Assembly: GCA_016218155.1 (NCBI GenBank)
Contig: JACREQ010000034.1
Span: 62,001 to 126,000, forward strand
Source of the DNA: Bacteroidia bacterium
Lineage (GTDB): Bacteria > Bacteroidota > Bacteroidia > Bacteroidales > GWA2-32-17
DNA length: 64,000 bases
Reading direction: 5' to 3'
Position numbers and translations under genes: made by a program. The notes beneath the pieces were generated by a model. That model did not search any database and had not been told where the DNA came from. It was given only the letters and a program-made list of their open reading frames with translations. Positions 38,117 through 45,942 of the stretch are shown piece by piece (positions within the stretch are counted from its first letter, which is position 1; each line of letters opens with the position of its first letter).

Positions 38117-38184
38117 CACTAAAATTCTATTTTAATGTTATTATAACAAAATATACACTTAATATTTTAATTATAACAATAGTT

Positions 38185-38661
38185 ATGATAACCAATGAAG
38201 AAAACACGCCAATTAATGATGTTGTTCAGGGTTATGGCTTTAAAATGGCAAGTCAGGGAAAAAGATTATCAAACTATCTGCTCGATTTAGCTTTTCTTTA
38301 TGTTTTTAGTTTAACAGTTGGTTTTATACTAGGGATATTTCTTATATTTTATTCACCTTCTCTTTTTGATAGCATTACCGAGGAGAATATGTTTACCGAA
38401 TATCTTTTGGGCTTTATTATGGGTATGATTTATTATACAACCTTTGAAGCTCTTACAGGAAGGACCATGGCCAAATATATTACAAGAACAAAAGTAGTAG
38501 ATGAAAACGGAGAAAAGCCAGATTTTAAAACTATATTTTTGCGTTCGCTATGCAGATTTATTCCATTTGAAGCATTTTCGTTTTTAGGCTCAGACAACTC
38601 AGGCTGGCACGATAAATTTACCAAAACTAAAGTTGTTGAAATAGAAAAGAAATCTTTATAG
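38185..38661 (+). CDS. RDD family membrane protein
   Basis: Inner-membrane protein of 158 residues. RDD domain marks are visible: KRLSNYLLDLAFLYVFSLT near residue 27 (the Arg and Asp positions of the name, here RLSNYLLD), second helix LGFIMGMIYYTTFEALTG, then RTMAKYITRTKVVDENG, and the last conserved part LCRFIPFEAFSFLG and GWHDKFTKTKVV. Three transmembrane helices. RDD proteins are thought to be ion or proton/sodium exchangers or transport accessories; the actual substrate is unknown. It is flanked by two small exported proteins and is likely expressed with the following lipoprotein gene (21-base gap). Confidence 0.9.
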   Translation: MITNEENTPINDVVQGYGFKMASQGKRLSNYLLDLAFLYVFSLTVGFILGIFLIFYSPSLFDSITEENMFTEYLLGFIMGMIYYTTFEALTGRTMAKYITRTKVVDENGEKPDFKTIFLRSLCRFIPFEAFSFLGSDNSGWHDKFTKTKVVEIEKKSL

Positions 38662-38682
38662 TAATTGTATAAAATTTATTAA

Positions 38683-39327
38683 ATGCATTGCTTTAAAAGT
38701 ATAATATTTATATCTATTGTCTTTGTGTTTTTTAGTTGTTCATATGAGCAAAAAAATAATGCAATGTTGAAATCAGATAGTATTGTAAACAATGTTATAA
38801 ATATACAAAAGACTATCTTTAAAGATTCAACCCGATATTCCGAAAAGTTTATAAAAGACATTAAAGAGTATAACTCAGAAGACTTAAAGTTTATTGATAG
38901 CTTATTAATTATAGGCAACGATACAGCTTTTATTCCAGTTAAATTACCATTGAACAAAAAGATATCCTTTACCGGATGCGGGGAGGATAATGTCTGTTAT
39001 ACATTAGTGGTACAAAGAATAAATTATTCAACTATAAAATATAAAATTGAGAAGAACATTAAACGTGTAAAATGTTATATTGAAAACGGTAATGCCGATT
39101 TGGATCACAATTTTAATTATCTTGATAAAGATGATGAATATGATGATGAGATGAAATATTCAACAATAACAAGCGATTCGTGTAATTTAACAATTCGTAT
39201 GGGCACAAATTATAACAACGTACTTTGTGCAAAACTGGAAAGAAGTTTTTGTAAAAGCGATGCAAAAGATATTTACAATTGCCCGGTGCTTAAAACTCTT
39301 TCTGATGTTAGAATTAGTGAAAAATAA
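38683..39327 (+). CDS. Hypothetical lipoprotein
   Basis: Protein of 214 residues with a lipoprotein signal: hydrophobic 6-17 and a cysteine in FFSCSY near residue 19. The mature part is lysine-, asparagine- and aspartate-rich, with acidic segments (LDKDDEYDDEMK near residues 145-158) and five cysteines (GCGEDNVCYT, CYIENG, KSDAKDIYNCPV). No family recognised. AT-rich coding, typical of this window. It may be cotranscribed with the RDD gene. Periplasmic or outer-membrane location follows from the signal only. Confidence 0.65.
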   Translation: MHCFKSIIFISIVFVFFSCSYEQKNNAMLKSDSIVNNVINIQKTIFKDSTRYSEKFIKDIKEYNSEDLKFIDSLLIIGNDTAFIPVKLPLNKKISFTGCGEDNVCYTLVVQRINYSTIKYKIEKNIKRVKCYIENGNADLDHNFNYLDKDDEYDDEMKYSTITSDSCNLTIRMGTNYNNVLCAKLERSFCKSDAKDIYNCPVLKTLSDVRISEK

Positions 39328-39548
39328 TATGAGGATTAAAAAGTACTATTAATATATCAGGAATATAGAATTCCTATGAGTTAAAGTTATAATCATGGCC
39401 ATCCCTTTAATATGCTATATTGATGCGTTATATCAACAACATTTTTTTAATAATAATTTCTTAAAACACCTAGAGATAGGCGTAATATTTTTTCAAATGA
39501 AAACCTAAAACAATATGAGATTACAGCGGATTAATATTCTAAAAGTGT

Positions 39549-39556
39549 TACATTTG
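39549..39556 (+). promoter_or_regulatory. -7 element near the beta-helix gene
   Basis: TACATTTG lies 19 bases before the preferred ATG at 39575 and inside the longer reading frame that begins at 39515. This supports 39575 as the real start, but no -33 element is seen. Confidence 0.35.
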
Positions 39557-39574
39557 AGTTCAAAATATATTTAT

Positions 39575-42004
39575 ATGAAAAAGTTAGCATCTTTATTATT
39601 TGCATTAGTTGTAAGTGTATGTTCATTATCTGCAACCAATATTCCGGGGGGTAACGTATCTGGTCTATGGACTCTTGCTGGTTCACCTTATATTATACTA
39701 GGTAGTATAATGGTGCCAAATGGCTCCACTCTAACAATAGAACCAGGAACAGAGGTGCGCTTCCAAGGTACGTGTAAGTTGCTTGTACTTGGTAGTTTAC
39801 AAGCTATCGGTACAGTTACAGATACAATTATTTTTACCGCCACTAATATTACAGCAGGTTGGCGTGGAATTCGCTTTGATAACACCTCATCTACAAATGA
39901 TTCTTCTAAAATAAGCTATTGTAAACTACAATATGCAAAAGCAGCTGCTTCAAGTTCAGGATATGATGCAGATGGCGGTGCTTTATTCTTTGATAATTTT
40001 TCAAAAGCGATTGTTTCAAATTGTCGCATTAATAATAACACCGCCAGTATGGGTGGTGGAATATTTTGCATTAATAACAGTAATCCTCTAATAATTAATA
40101 ATATTATTGCAAATAATACAGGTTTATCAGGTGGTGGAGGTATTTATTATGGTTTTAGCAACCCAATTATTTCTAATAATGTTATTTCTAACAATTCTGG
40201 ATATTTTGGAGGAGGAATCTATTTCTACGCTGATAATATAGGAGCAACTATAATCTCAAATATTATTTCAAACAACATTGCTCCAAATGGGACTAAAGGT
40301 GGTGGTATTTATTGTAGTGGAAATAATACTATTATCAATAATAACCTAATTTTAAATAATGAGGGCGGCGGCGGCGGTGGTATTTATATAACAAATTGTA
40401 ATCCTACTATTATTAATAATACCATTTCTAACAATTCTGCATCAAATTTTGCTGATGGTGGAGGAGGGATTAATAGTGATGGTGGAAGTCTGCCTATAAT
40501 CAGTAACAATGCAATCATTAATAACACTGCTTCATTTGGTGGTGGTATATTATTACTGGGAAGTAGCCCGAATATCACCAATAATACTATTGCAAATAAT
40601 AGTGCTACAAATGGAGGAGCTTTTTATTGTACCATGTCTAGTCCAACAATTATGAATTCAATTATTTGGGGCAATACTGCAATTATAAGTGGGCAGCAAG
40701 TTTACCTAATCGACGAAGACAGTGATCCTGATTTTTATAATTGCAATTTACAAGGTGGAGAAGCAGCTTTTGAATTAAATAACAATTTTTACATAGGGAC
40801 TTATCAAAATAATATAAATTCTGACCCGGTTTTTGTTTCACCTTCAGTTGGAAGCGGAATTGGTTATCATGGACAAACTGCCAATTGGTCTTTGCTTTGC
40901 AGTTCGCCATGTATTAACTCAGGAAATTCTAGTGGTACTTATCCTACAATAGATCTAGCAGGCAATCCACGGGTGATAAATGGAATAATAGATATTGGAG
41001 CATATGAATATAATCCAGCTACTATACCTATAGCTAATGCTGGCCCTGATGACACTGTTTGTGGAAATACTTATAGTCTTTTAGCAATTCCAAGTGTATG
41101 CACTGGCACATGGACAGTTGTGTCCAGTCCTGGAAGTGTTACTTTTGCTGATCCGAATTTACCTACTTCAAATATAGTAGTTGGAATTAGTGGCTTGTAT
41201 ACATTAGCTTGGACTGAGAATAATGGTGGCTTTTTTGATGCCGACACTGTTATGGTTCAATTTAATCAAACACCGACTTCAACTTTTGTAGCCTCTAATA
41301 TACAATGTTATGGAGATAATTCAACAATTACATATACAGGTAATGCCAACATTATATCTGATTACCATTGGGATTTCAATGGTGCAACAATCTTATATGG
41401 TTATGGTGCTGGCCCATATTCTGTTACATGGGCTTACGCAGGAACTAATACAATTAGTCTTTCAGTTTCTCAAGATGGATGCCAATCAAATATAACAACA
41501 ATAAATGTAGAAAACCCACCTCCTTTATATGTAAGCATGATATCTACTAATGAGTCAAGTAGTGGAGCTAATGATGGATCTATAAATATAAACGCTACAG
41601 GTGGTACATGGTCTTATTTGTATCAATGGAATAACTCAGCTACAACTGAAGACCTTACCGGACTTGGTGCGGGGACATATTCTGTAACTATTACTGATTC
41701 TAATGGATGTACGTATGCCGCTGCAACTGATATTGTTATTGGGATTAACGAGATCAGCAATATTAATAGCTTTAATATTTATCCTAATCCTGCGCAAACA
41801 GTTGTTAATATTAATTTTTCTACTCCGTTAACGGGTGAAATAAAAATAACAGATATTACTGGTAAGGTTACAAAAACTTTTACTATCAATGCTTCCCATA
41901 TGATGGCACTTGATGTAAGTGATTTACCAACTGGCGAATATATTCTAACAGCAGTTGAAAAGCAAAGTAAATTACAATATAAGAAAATCTGTATTTTAAG
42001 ATAA
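39575..42004 (+). CDS. Right-handed beta-helix surface protein with T9SS type A sorting domain
   Basis: Exported protein of 809 residues from the ATG chosen because a signal peptide begins there (MKKLASLLFALVV, cut near LSATNIPG). Residues about 25-480 are a parallel beta-helix with repeated INNNTASMGGGI and NNTISNNSASN turns and GGGI motifs, as in polysaccharide-binding or lyase-like helices (choice-of-anchor Q type). Around residue 265 a GGC-codon run codes a glycine tract. An Ig/PKD-like part follows, then one SprB-type repeat (NDGSININATGGTWSYLYQW) and a type A sorting domain (IYPNPAQTVVNINF, ITDITGKVTK, PTGEYILTAV). No catalytic residues are evident, so adhesion or glycan binding is as likely as enzyme activity. 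Confidence 0.85.
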   Translation: MKKLASLLFALVVSVCSLSATNIPGGNVSGLWTLAGSPYIILGSIMVPNGSTLTIEPGTEVRFQGTCKLLVLGSLQAIGTVTDTIIFTATNITAGWRGIRFDNTSSTNDSSKISYCKLQYAKAAASSSGYDADGGALFFDNFSKAIVSNCRINNNTASMGGGIFCINNSNPLIINNIIANNTGLSGGGGIYYGFSNPIISNNVISNNSGYFGGGIYFYADNIGATIISNIISNNIAPNGTKGGGIYCSGNNTIINNNLILNNEGGGGGGIYITNCNPTIINNTISNNSASNFADGGGGINSDGGSLPIISNNAIINNTASFGGGILLLGSSPNITNNTIANNSATNGGAFYCTMSSPTIMNSIIWGNTAIISGQQVYLIDEDSDPDFYNCNLQGGEAAFELNNNFYIGTYQNNINSDPVFVSPSVGSGIGYHGQTANWSLLCSSPCINSGNSSGTYPTIDLAGNPRVINGIIDIGAYEYNPATIPIANAGPDDTVCGNTYSLLAIPSVCTGTWTVVSSPGSVTFADPNLPTSNIVVGISGLYTLAWTENNGGFFDADTVMVQFNQTPTSTFVASNIQCYGDNSTITYTGNANIISDYHWDFNGATILYGYGAGPYSVTWAYAGTNTISLSVSQDGCQSNITTINVENPPPLYVSMISTNESSSGANDGSININATGGTWSYLYQWNNSATTEDLTGLGAGTYSVTITDSNGCTYAAATDIVIGINEISNINSFNIYPNPAQTVVNINFSTPLTGEIKITDITGKVTKTFTINASHMMALDVSDLPTGEYILTAVEKQSKLQYKKICILR

Positions 42005-42115
42005 AACAACTCATATTTGGAAAGTTTTGTCTTTTCTAGCTCTTCTTGTGTCTAGAAGCAATTTTAATGTTCCCATAATAGAGTGTAATTATGGTATTTA
42101 TCAGAGATTTTCATG

Positions 42116-42184
42116 TGCATGTTTTTTGCATGTTTAGTGCATTTAACAATGTACCTTATATGCATTTGCACCAAAACTTGCACC
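42116..42184. repeat. Phased TGCA motif cluster next to the tRNA gene
   Basis: TGCA starts at 42116, 42127, 42138, 42161, 42167 and 42179, mostly at 11-12 base spacings or twice that. TTGCACC is repeated directly at 42166-42172 and 42178-42184. The cluster lies in the gene-free stretch downstream of the tRNA 3' end. Confidence 0.45.
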
Positions 42185-42217
42185 ATAAAGCAAACTGCCA
42201 ATAAACCGTATAAACGC

Positions 42218-42255
42218 AAAAAAACCCTCACAAACTTGAATGTTTATAAGGGTTT
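42218..42255 (-). terminator. Terminator of the tRNA gene
   Basis: An interrupted stem (AAACCCT at 42222-42228 with AGGGTTT at 42249-42255, inner AAAC with GTTT) followed on the minus strand by a T run. It lies directly after the tRNA 3' end. Confidence 0.65.
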
Positions 42256-42261
42256 CTGTTG

Positions 42262-42335
42262 TGGGCCCAGTAGGGCACGATCCTACGACCCCCTGATTAT
42301 GAGTCAGGTGCTCTAACCAGCTGAGCTATGGGCCC
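42262..42335 (-). tRNA. tRNA with CAU anticodon (elongator Met or lysidine-type Ile2)
   Basis: A complete cloverleaf on the minus strand: acceptor GGGCCCA/TGGGCCC, D arm TAGCTCAGCTGGTTAGAGC, anticodon stem CCTGA/TCAGG with loop CTCATAA (anticodon CAU), T stem GTAGG/CCTAC, discriminator A, and no encoded CCA. The paired 1:72 position and the lack of a GGG/CCC anticodon stem exclude an initiator tRNA. The T loop reads ATCGTGC in place of the usual TTCGANC, with positions 54 and 58 exchanged (A54, T58). A real gene is still likely because all stems are perfect. Confidence 0.93.
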
Positions 42336-42409
42336 CAAAGTTTTTAGGGACTGCAATATTACAATAATGCTTTTAATTTAGCAATAGTTTTTTCAATCTT
42401 ATGCTAATT

Positions 42410-43042
42410 TCATGAAGAAACATTCATTAGTGCGTCAATTTCAGATAATTGCGCAGGGCTTAATTCCTGAATATTTCCATTTATATTTAATAAAATGCTT
42501 AATCGGGCAGCAACTTCAGCAACTTCTATTCTGTCAATTGCAGTAATTAGTGAATCGCCTACAGTTAAAATGCCATGATTTTTTAAAATAATTACATTAC
42601 TTGTCAACGATGATTCGGAAACTATCTTAGCAAGTTCCTCTGTGCCCATAAGAGCATATTTAGCATAAGCAGGTTCTCCAAGTAAAGCACGAGCTTCTCC
42701 TAAAAGTTTACAATTTATTTTTTTGTCGGAAGCTGCAAAAACAGAAGAAAATGGGGGATGTGCATGTACTATTGCTTTTACATCTTTTCTCCTTTGATAA
42801 ATATACAAGTGCATTCTGGTCTCCATACTTAATTTTACTTTTGGAGTTAAGTTTTCACCCTTTAAATTTACTATTCCGAGTTCTTCGGCTTTAATTCTTC
42901 CTTTATCGGTCTGACTAGGTGTTATAGCAAATTTATCGTTATCTATCTTACAGCTTATGTTTCCTCCAAGGCTTGTTGTAAGTCCTTTGCGATACAAACG
43001 ACGCATGAAATATGCAACTTCCTGTTTAATGTTATCTTCCAT
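42410..43042 (-). CDS. Class II aldolase/adducin family protein
   Basis: Cytosolic zinc aldolase-like enzyme of 210 residues. Marks are LTTSLGGNISCK near residue 20, ITPSQTDKG near 39, the two zinc histidines in VHAHPPFS near 95, GEARALLGEP near 115 and the third zinc histidine in LKNHGILTVG near 155. Relatives split fuculose- or ribulose-phosphates, or act as MtnB dehydratases. The gene starts four bases after the MtnA gene stop, so it acts on the MtnA product. Known fits are the dehydratase MtnB of methionine salvage, or the aldolase of the DHAP shunt and 5-deoxyribose disposal. No other salvage gene is nearby, favouring the second; this is inference. Confidence 0.85.
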   Translation of the reverse strand: MEDNIKQEVAYFMRRLYRKGLTTSLGGNISCKIDNDKFAITPSQTDKGRIKAEELGIVNLKGENLTPKVKLSMETRMHLYIYQRRKDVKAIVHAHPPFSSVFAASDKKINCKLLGEARALLGEPAYAKYALMGTEELAKIVSESSLTSNVIILKNHGILTVGDSLITAIDRIEVAEVAARLSILLNINGNIQELSPAQLSEIDALMNVSS

Positions 43043-43046
43043 AAAA

Positions 43047-44150
43047 TTATTTTTCTGAAAACATTTCTAATATTTTTTCTGTTTTTGCTGCTACTATGCC
43101 TTTCTCTGTTATTATACCTGTTACCAATCGTGCAGGGGTAATGTCAAATGCATAGTTTGCCGACGGGTAATGAGATGGCATGATATCAACAATTTCAACA
43201 ATTCTGTTATTTGTTAAACCATCAACTTTTACAATCTCATCTTCATTTCTTTTTTCAATTGGTATATTATGTACACCTTGTTTTAATTCAAAATCGATTG
43301 TACTTGATGGTAATGCAACATAAAACGGAACGTTGTTATCTTTAGCTGCCAGAGCTTTCAAATAGGTGCCTACTTTATTGGCTACGTCGCCATTTGCAGC
43401 AACTCTGTCGGCGCCAACAATTACCATGTCTACCATGTTTTCCTGCATTAAATATCCCCCGGTATTATCTGCTATTACTGTAAATGGAATGTTTTCATTA
43501 TGCATTTCCCATGCAGTAAGTTTAGCCCCCTGAAAACGTGGGCGGGTTTCATCAACCCAAACATGAATTTTAATGCCTTTTTCATGTGCAAGGTAAATAG
43601 GTGCTGTTGCTGTTCCGTAATCACCACAGGCTAACCAGCCCGCATTGCAATGTGTTAAGATGTTTACTTTTTCACCTTTTTTCTTTGAAGATATTTTCTC
43701 GATTATTTCAAGTCCGTATGTTCCTATTTTTCTAAAATTCTCAATTTCATTATTATAGAAAACATTAGATTCTTTTAGTGCAATATGTTGCCATTTTGAA
43801 GAATCATTTTCAGCAATTACCTTATTATATATAAGCGATGTTGCAAATTTTAAATTTACAGCTGTTGGTCGTGCAGAAACAATAATTTTATATGCTTCTG
43901 CAAGAAATTTATTAGGGTTTGAATGCTTAGCTGATTCAATACTTGCAAGCCAGATGGAATATGCTCCGGCAGCTCCAATAAGTGGGGCTCCGCGTAAACG
44001 CATGTCTTTAATAGCATTAACAAGCTCCAGATAAGATGTTATTTCGCAAATTTCGAATCCAAAAGGAATTTTAAGCTGATTAATAATTTTAACAGAGCTG
44101 TTTTTTTCATCTACCCACAAAGCCATATATGCTTTTCCGTTAACGTGCAT
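43047..44150 (-). CDS. mtnA: S-methyl-5-thioribose-1-phosphate isomerase
   Basis: Cytosolic isomerase of 367 residues converting 5-methylthioribose-1-phosphate (or 5-deoxyribose-1-phosphate) to the ribulose form. Family motifs are clear: MRLRGAPLIGAAGAY near residue 50, THCNAGWLACGDYGTA with the catalytic cysteine near 166, WVDETRPRFQGAKLTAWEM near 198, the catalytic aspartate in VIVGADRVAANGDVANKVGT near 247, and VDIMPSHYPSANYAFDITPARL near the end. Length is normal. It is the first gene of a pair with the class II aldolase. TAAATTTG on the minus strand at 44159-44166 is a candidate -7 element. Confidence 0.93.
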   Translation of the reverse strand: MHVNGKAYMALWVDEKNSSVKIINQLKIPFGFEICEITSYLELVNAIKDMRLRGAPLIGAAGAYSIWLASIESAKHSNPNKFLAEAYKIIVSARPTAVNLKFATSLIYNKVIAENDSSKWQHIALKESNVFYNNEIENFRKIGTYGLEIIEKISSKKKGEKVNILTHCNAGWLACGDYGTATAPIYLAHEKGIKIHVWVDETRPRFQGAKLTAWEMHNENIPFTVIADNTGGYLMQENMVDMVIVGADRVAANGDVANKVGTYLKALAAKDNNVPFYVALPSSTIDFELKQGVHNIPIEKRNEDEIVKVDGLTNNRIVEIVDIMPSHYPSANYAFDITPARLVTGIITEKGIVAAKTEKILEMFSEK

Positions 44151-44303
44151 AATATTTTCAAATTTATTTAATTAATGATAATTTTGTTTTTCAATTCAAC
44201 ACAGCATGAATTTATAAAAATACACAAATTCAAAATAATAATTTATGTTAAGTTCTTTCTGACCTTAAAAAAGAATTTATTTACAGAAAAAGATTTAGAA
44301 AAT

Positions 44304-44936
44304 ATGATTGATTTAGCGGGTGTAAAAAACATAATTTTTGATTATGGTGGAGTAATTATCAATATTGATTTTAAGCTTACTATAAATGCATTTAAAGAGT
44401 TGGGTTTTGTAGATGTAGAAGAATGTATATTTCAGTCAAAGGGGTCTGATTTGTTAGTTAAGATGGAGAAAGGACATGTTGCCATTAATGAGTTTATGAA
44501 TGAAATAAGGCAAATCTCTAAACAGAATTTTACCGATGAACAGATAGAATCTGCATGGAATGCTTTATTACTTAATATGCCGGTAGAAAGGATAAGTCTT
44601 ATAGAAAAACTTAAGTCAAGATACAGAGTCTTTTTATTAAGCAATACAAACATTATACATTATAATAAATACTTAGTTAGTTTACAAAAAGAGTTTGGTT
44701 ATAATAATTTTAATAGTTTGTTTGAGAAAGCATGGTTTTCGCATGATTTAGGATTGGTTAAACCAGATAAAGAAATATATGATTTTGTTTTAAAAGATGC
44801 TTCACTGTTGCCGGATGAGACTGTTTTTATTGATGATTCTGAAATAAATATTATAGGAGCAAAAGCTACCGGACTAAGAACTTATTATTTAAGGGATGAG
44901 GATATTCTTGATGTATTTGCCGATTTATGGAAATAA
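44304..44936 (+). CDS. HAD-superfamily phosphatase, YihX-like
   Basis: Cytosolic hydrolase of 210 residues from the ATG at 44304; an earlier ATG at 44175 would add 43 residues outside the HAD fold. Motif I is IIFDYGGVIINIDF (nucleophile Asp, the second position Gly as in YihX-type DLGNV), motif II FLLSNTN, motif III lysine in LGLVKPDKEIYDFVL, motif IV VFIDDSEINIIGA. The match to E. coli YihX (alpha-D-glucose-1-phosphate phosphatase) extends over the cap region, so a sugar phosphate is the likely substrate. Divergent from mtnA with about 150 bases between the start codons, and convergent with the next gene. Confidence 0.88.
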   Translation: MIDLAGVKNIIFDYGGVIINIDFKLTINAFKELGFVDVEECIFQSKGSDLLVKMEKGHVAINEFMNEIRQISKQNFTDEQIESAWNALLLNMPVERISLIEKLKSRYRVFLLSNTNIIHYNKYLVSLQKEFGYNNFNSLFEKAWFSHDLGLVKPDKEIYDFVLKDASLLPDETVFIDDSEINIIGAKATGLRTYYLRDEDILDVFADLWK

Positions 44937-44962
44937 AAAAAGGAGCAACTGCTCCTTTTTTT
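44935..44962. terminator. Bidirectional terminator between convergent genes
   Basis: A 12-base stem (seven A plus GGAGC with GCTCC plus seven T) and the loop AACT at 44947-44950. It overlaps the stop of the HAD gene and lies 17 bases from the stop of the minus-strand gene at 44979, serving both. Confidence 0.9.
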
Positions 44963-44978
44963 ATTTGTATTCTTTAGG

Positions 44979-45767
44979 TTATTTCTTTTTAAACTGATCC
45001 ATTGAGTTGTCGAAGTTGATAAAATAATCACCTTTCTTTAGGGTTGAAATATCAACTTTGCTACCAACACCTTTAAGGGCTAAATTACCATAGTAATCAT
45101 ATATTTCGTACATTGTTTCTCCTGAGAATGTAATTTCTGTTTCAAACTTTTTTGAAGTTATTGTAACAGGAGGACTCATTGATTTAAAACTGGCTTCAGG
45201 ACTGTATCTTGGTTTTTTTGTATAATCTACCTGTTTAACTCTGAATTTATTATTTCCTGAATGTGGAGTTGCTTTTAATGAATATGAATTTGAATTTGGA
45301 GTTCCTTTTCCTTCAACTTCACCAATTCTTACCCATTTATTCCAACGGTATTGTTCGCCAATATATGTTAGTTTACCGGCTTCTCCTGTAGTTGACCAGG
45401 TTAAAGTTCCGTCTTTCCCAACTTCAATTACAGAAACGGTAAATGTGCTTTTGGGCTTAAGAACTTCAGGGTTAAGAACCTTTGGAATACAATTGTCTTT
45501 ATGTTTAATATTAATAGTAACTTTATCTCCAAGATTAAACTGGTAAATTGATAAATCAATCTCAAATGCACTTGAGTTTATTTCGTCGGTAGAAGTTTTG
45601 CCATTAACGGTAACCTCAAACACACAAAAACCTACTCCGGAGGATGCAAATGGATTCATTACATAAAGATTTTTACCCTGAAATATGCCATCAATGACTA
45701 TTTCACCAGCAAAAGACCATGACCCTAACAGGATAAAAAACAGGAATGTAATTATTTTCTTTTTCAT
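44979..45767 (-). CDS. Exported protein with possible degenerate sorting domain, unknown function
   Basis: Protein of 262 residues from the ATG at 45767 (an upstream ATG at 45788 adds seven). Signal peptide at 1-20 (LLGSWSFAGE). The middle part is beta-rich, with an Ig-like stretch (GTLTWSTTGEAGKL, NKFRVKQVDYTKKPRYS). The last 75 residues resemble a short type A sorting domain with a weak pattern (EIYDYYGNLALKG, ISTLKKGDYFINF), so surface export by T9SS is possible but not sure. Two cysteines (GVGFCVFEV, KDNCIPKV) may form a disulfide. No family is recognised. It shares the bidirectional terminator with the HAD gene. Confidence 0.65.
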   Translation of the reverse strand: MKKKIITFLFFILLGSWSFAGEIVIDGIFQGKNLYVMNPFASSGVGFCVFEVTVNGKTSTDEINSSAFEIDLSIYQFNLGDKVTINIKHKDNCIPKVLNPEVLKPKSTFTVSVIEVGKDGTLTWSTTGEAGKLTYIGEQYRWNKWVRIGEVEGKGTPNSNSYSLKATPHSGNNKFRVKQVDYTKKPRYSPEASFKSMSPPVTITSKKFETEITFSGETMYEIYDYYGNLALKGVGSKVDISTLKKGDYFINFDNSMDQFKKK

Positions 45768-45907
45768 TGGCGAGGTAATTTTTACCATTCAAACAACGAA
45801 TGTACTTTTAATTTTTAAATTATCAAAACAAACAATAAAATTTATTCACAATCAGCAAATATAATAAACAAAATTAAACTGTTTAATTTATTTGCCAAAA
45901 ATAAAAG

Positions 45908-45915
45908 TAATTTTG
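45908..45915 (+). promoter_or_regulatory. -7 element before the peptide-binding lipoprotein gene
   Basis: TAATTTTG matches TAnnTTTG and lies 28 bases before the ATG at 45943. No -33 TTTG stands at 19-21 bases. Confidence 0.4.
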
Positions 45916-45942
45916 TACAAAAAGCGTAATTATTGAAATTAA

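Noticed and set aside
38679-38957. Minus-strand frame of 92 residues
   Set aside because: Antisense of the lipoprotein gene at 38683-39327, which has a proper lipoprotein signal.
40363-40381. GGC repeat run as a phase-variation tract
   Set aside because: The unit is three bases, so slippage would only change a glycine count and not switch the gene off.
42113-42316. A 67-residue plus-strand reading frame downstream of the beta-helix gene
   Set aside because: Its last part is the antisense of the tRNA gene (typical RSYDPLIMSQ pattern) and the rest shows no protein-like composition.
44175-44303. A 43-residue N-terminal extension of the HAD phosphatase
   Set aside because: The HAD fold begins at MIDLAGVKNIIFDYGG; the extension is not family-like and lies in the shared divergent promoter region.
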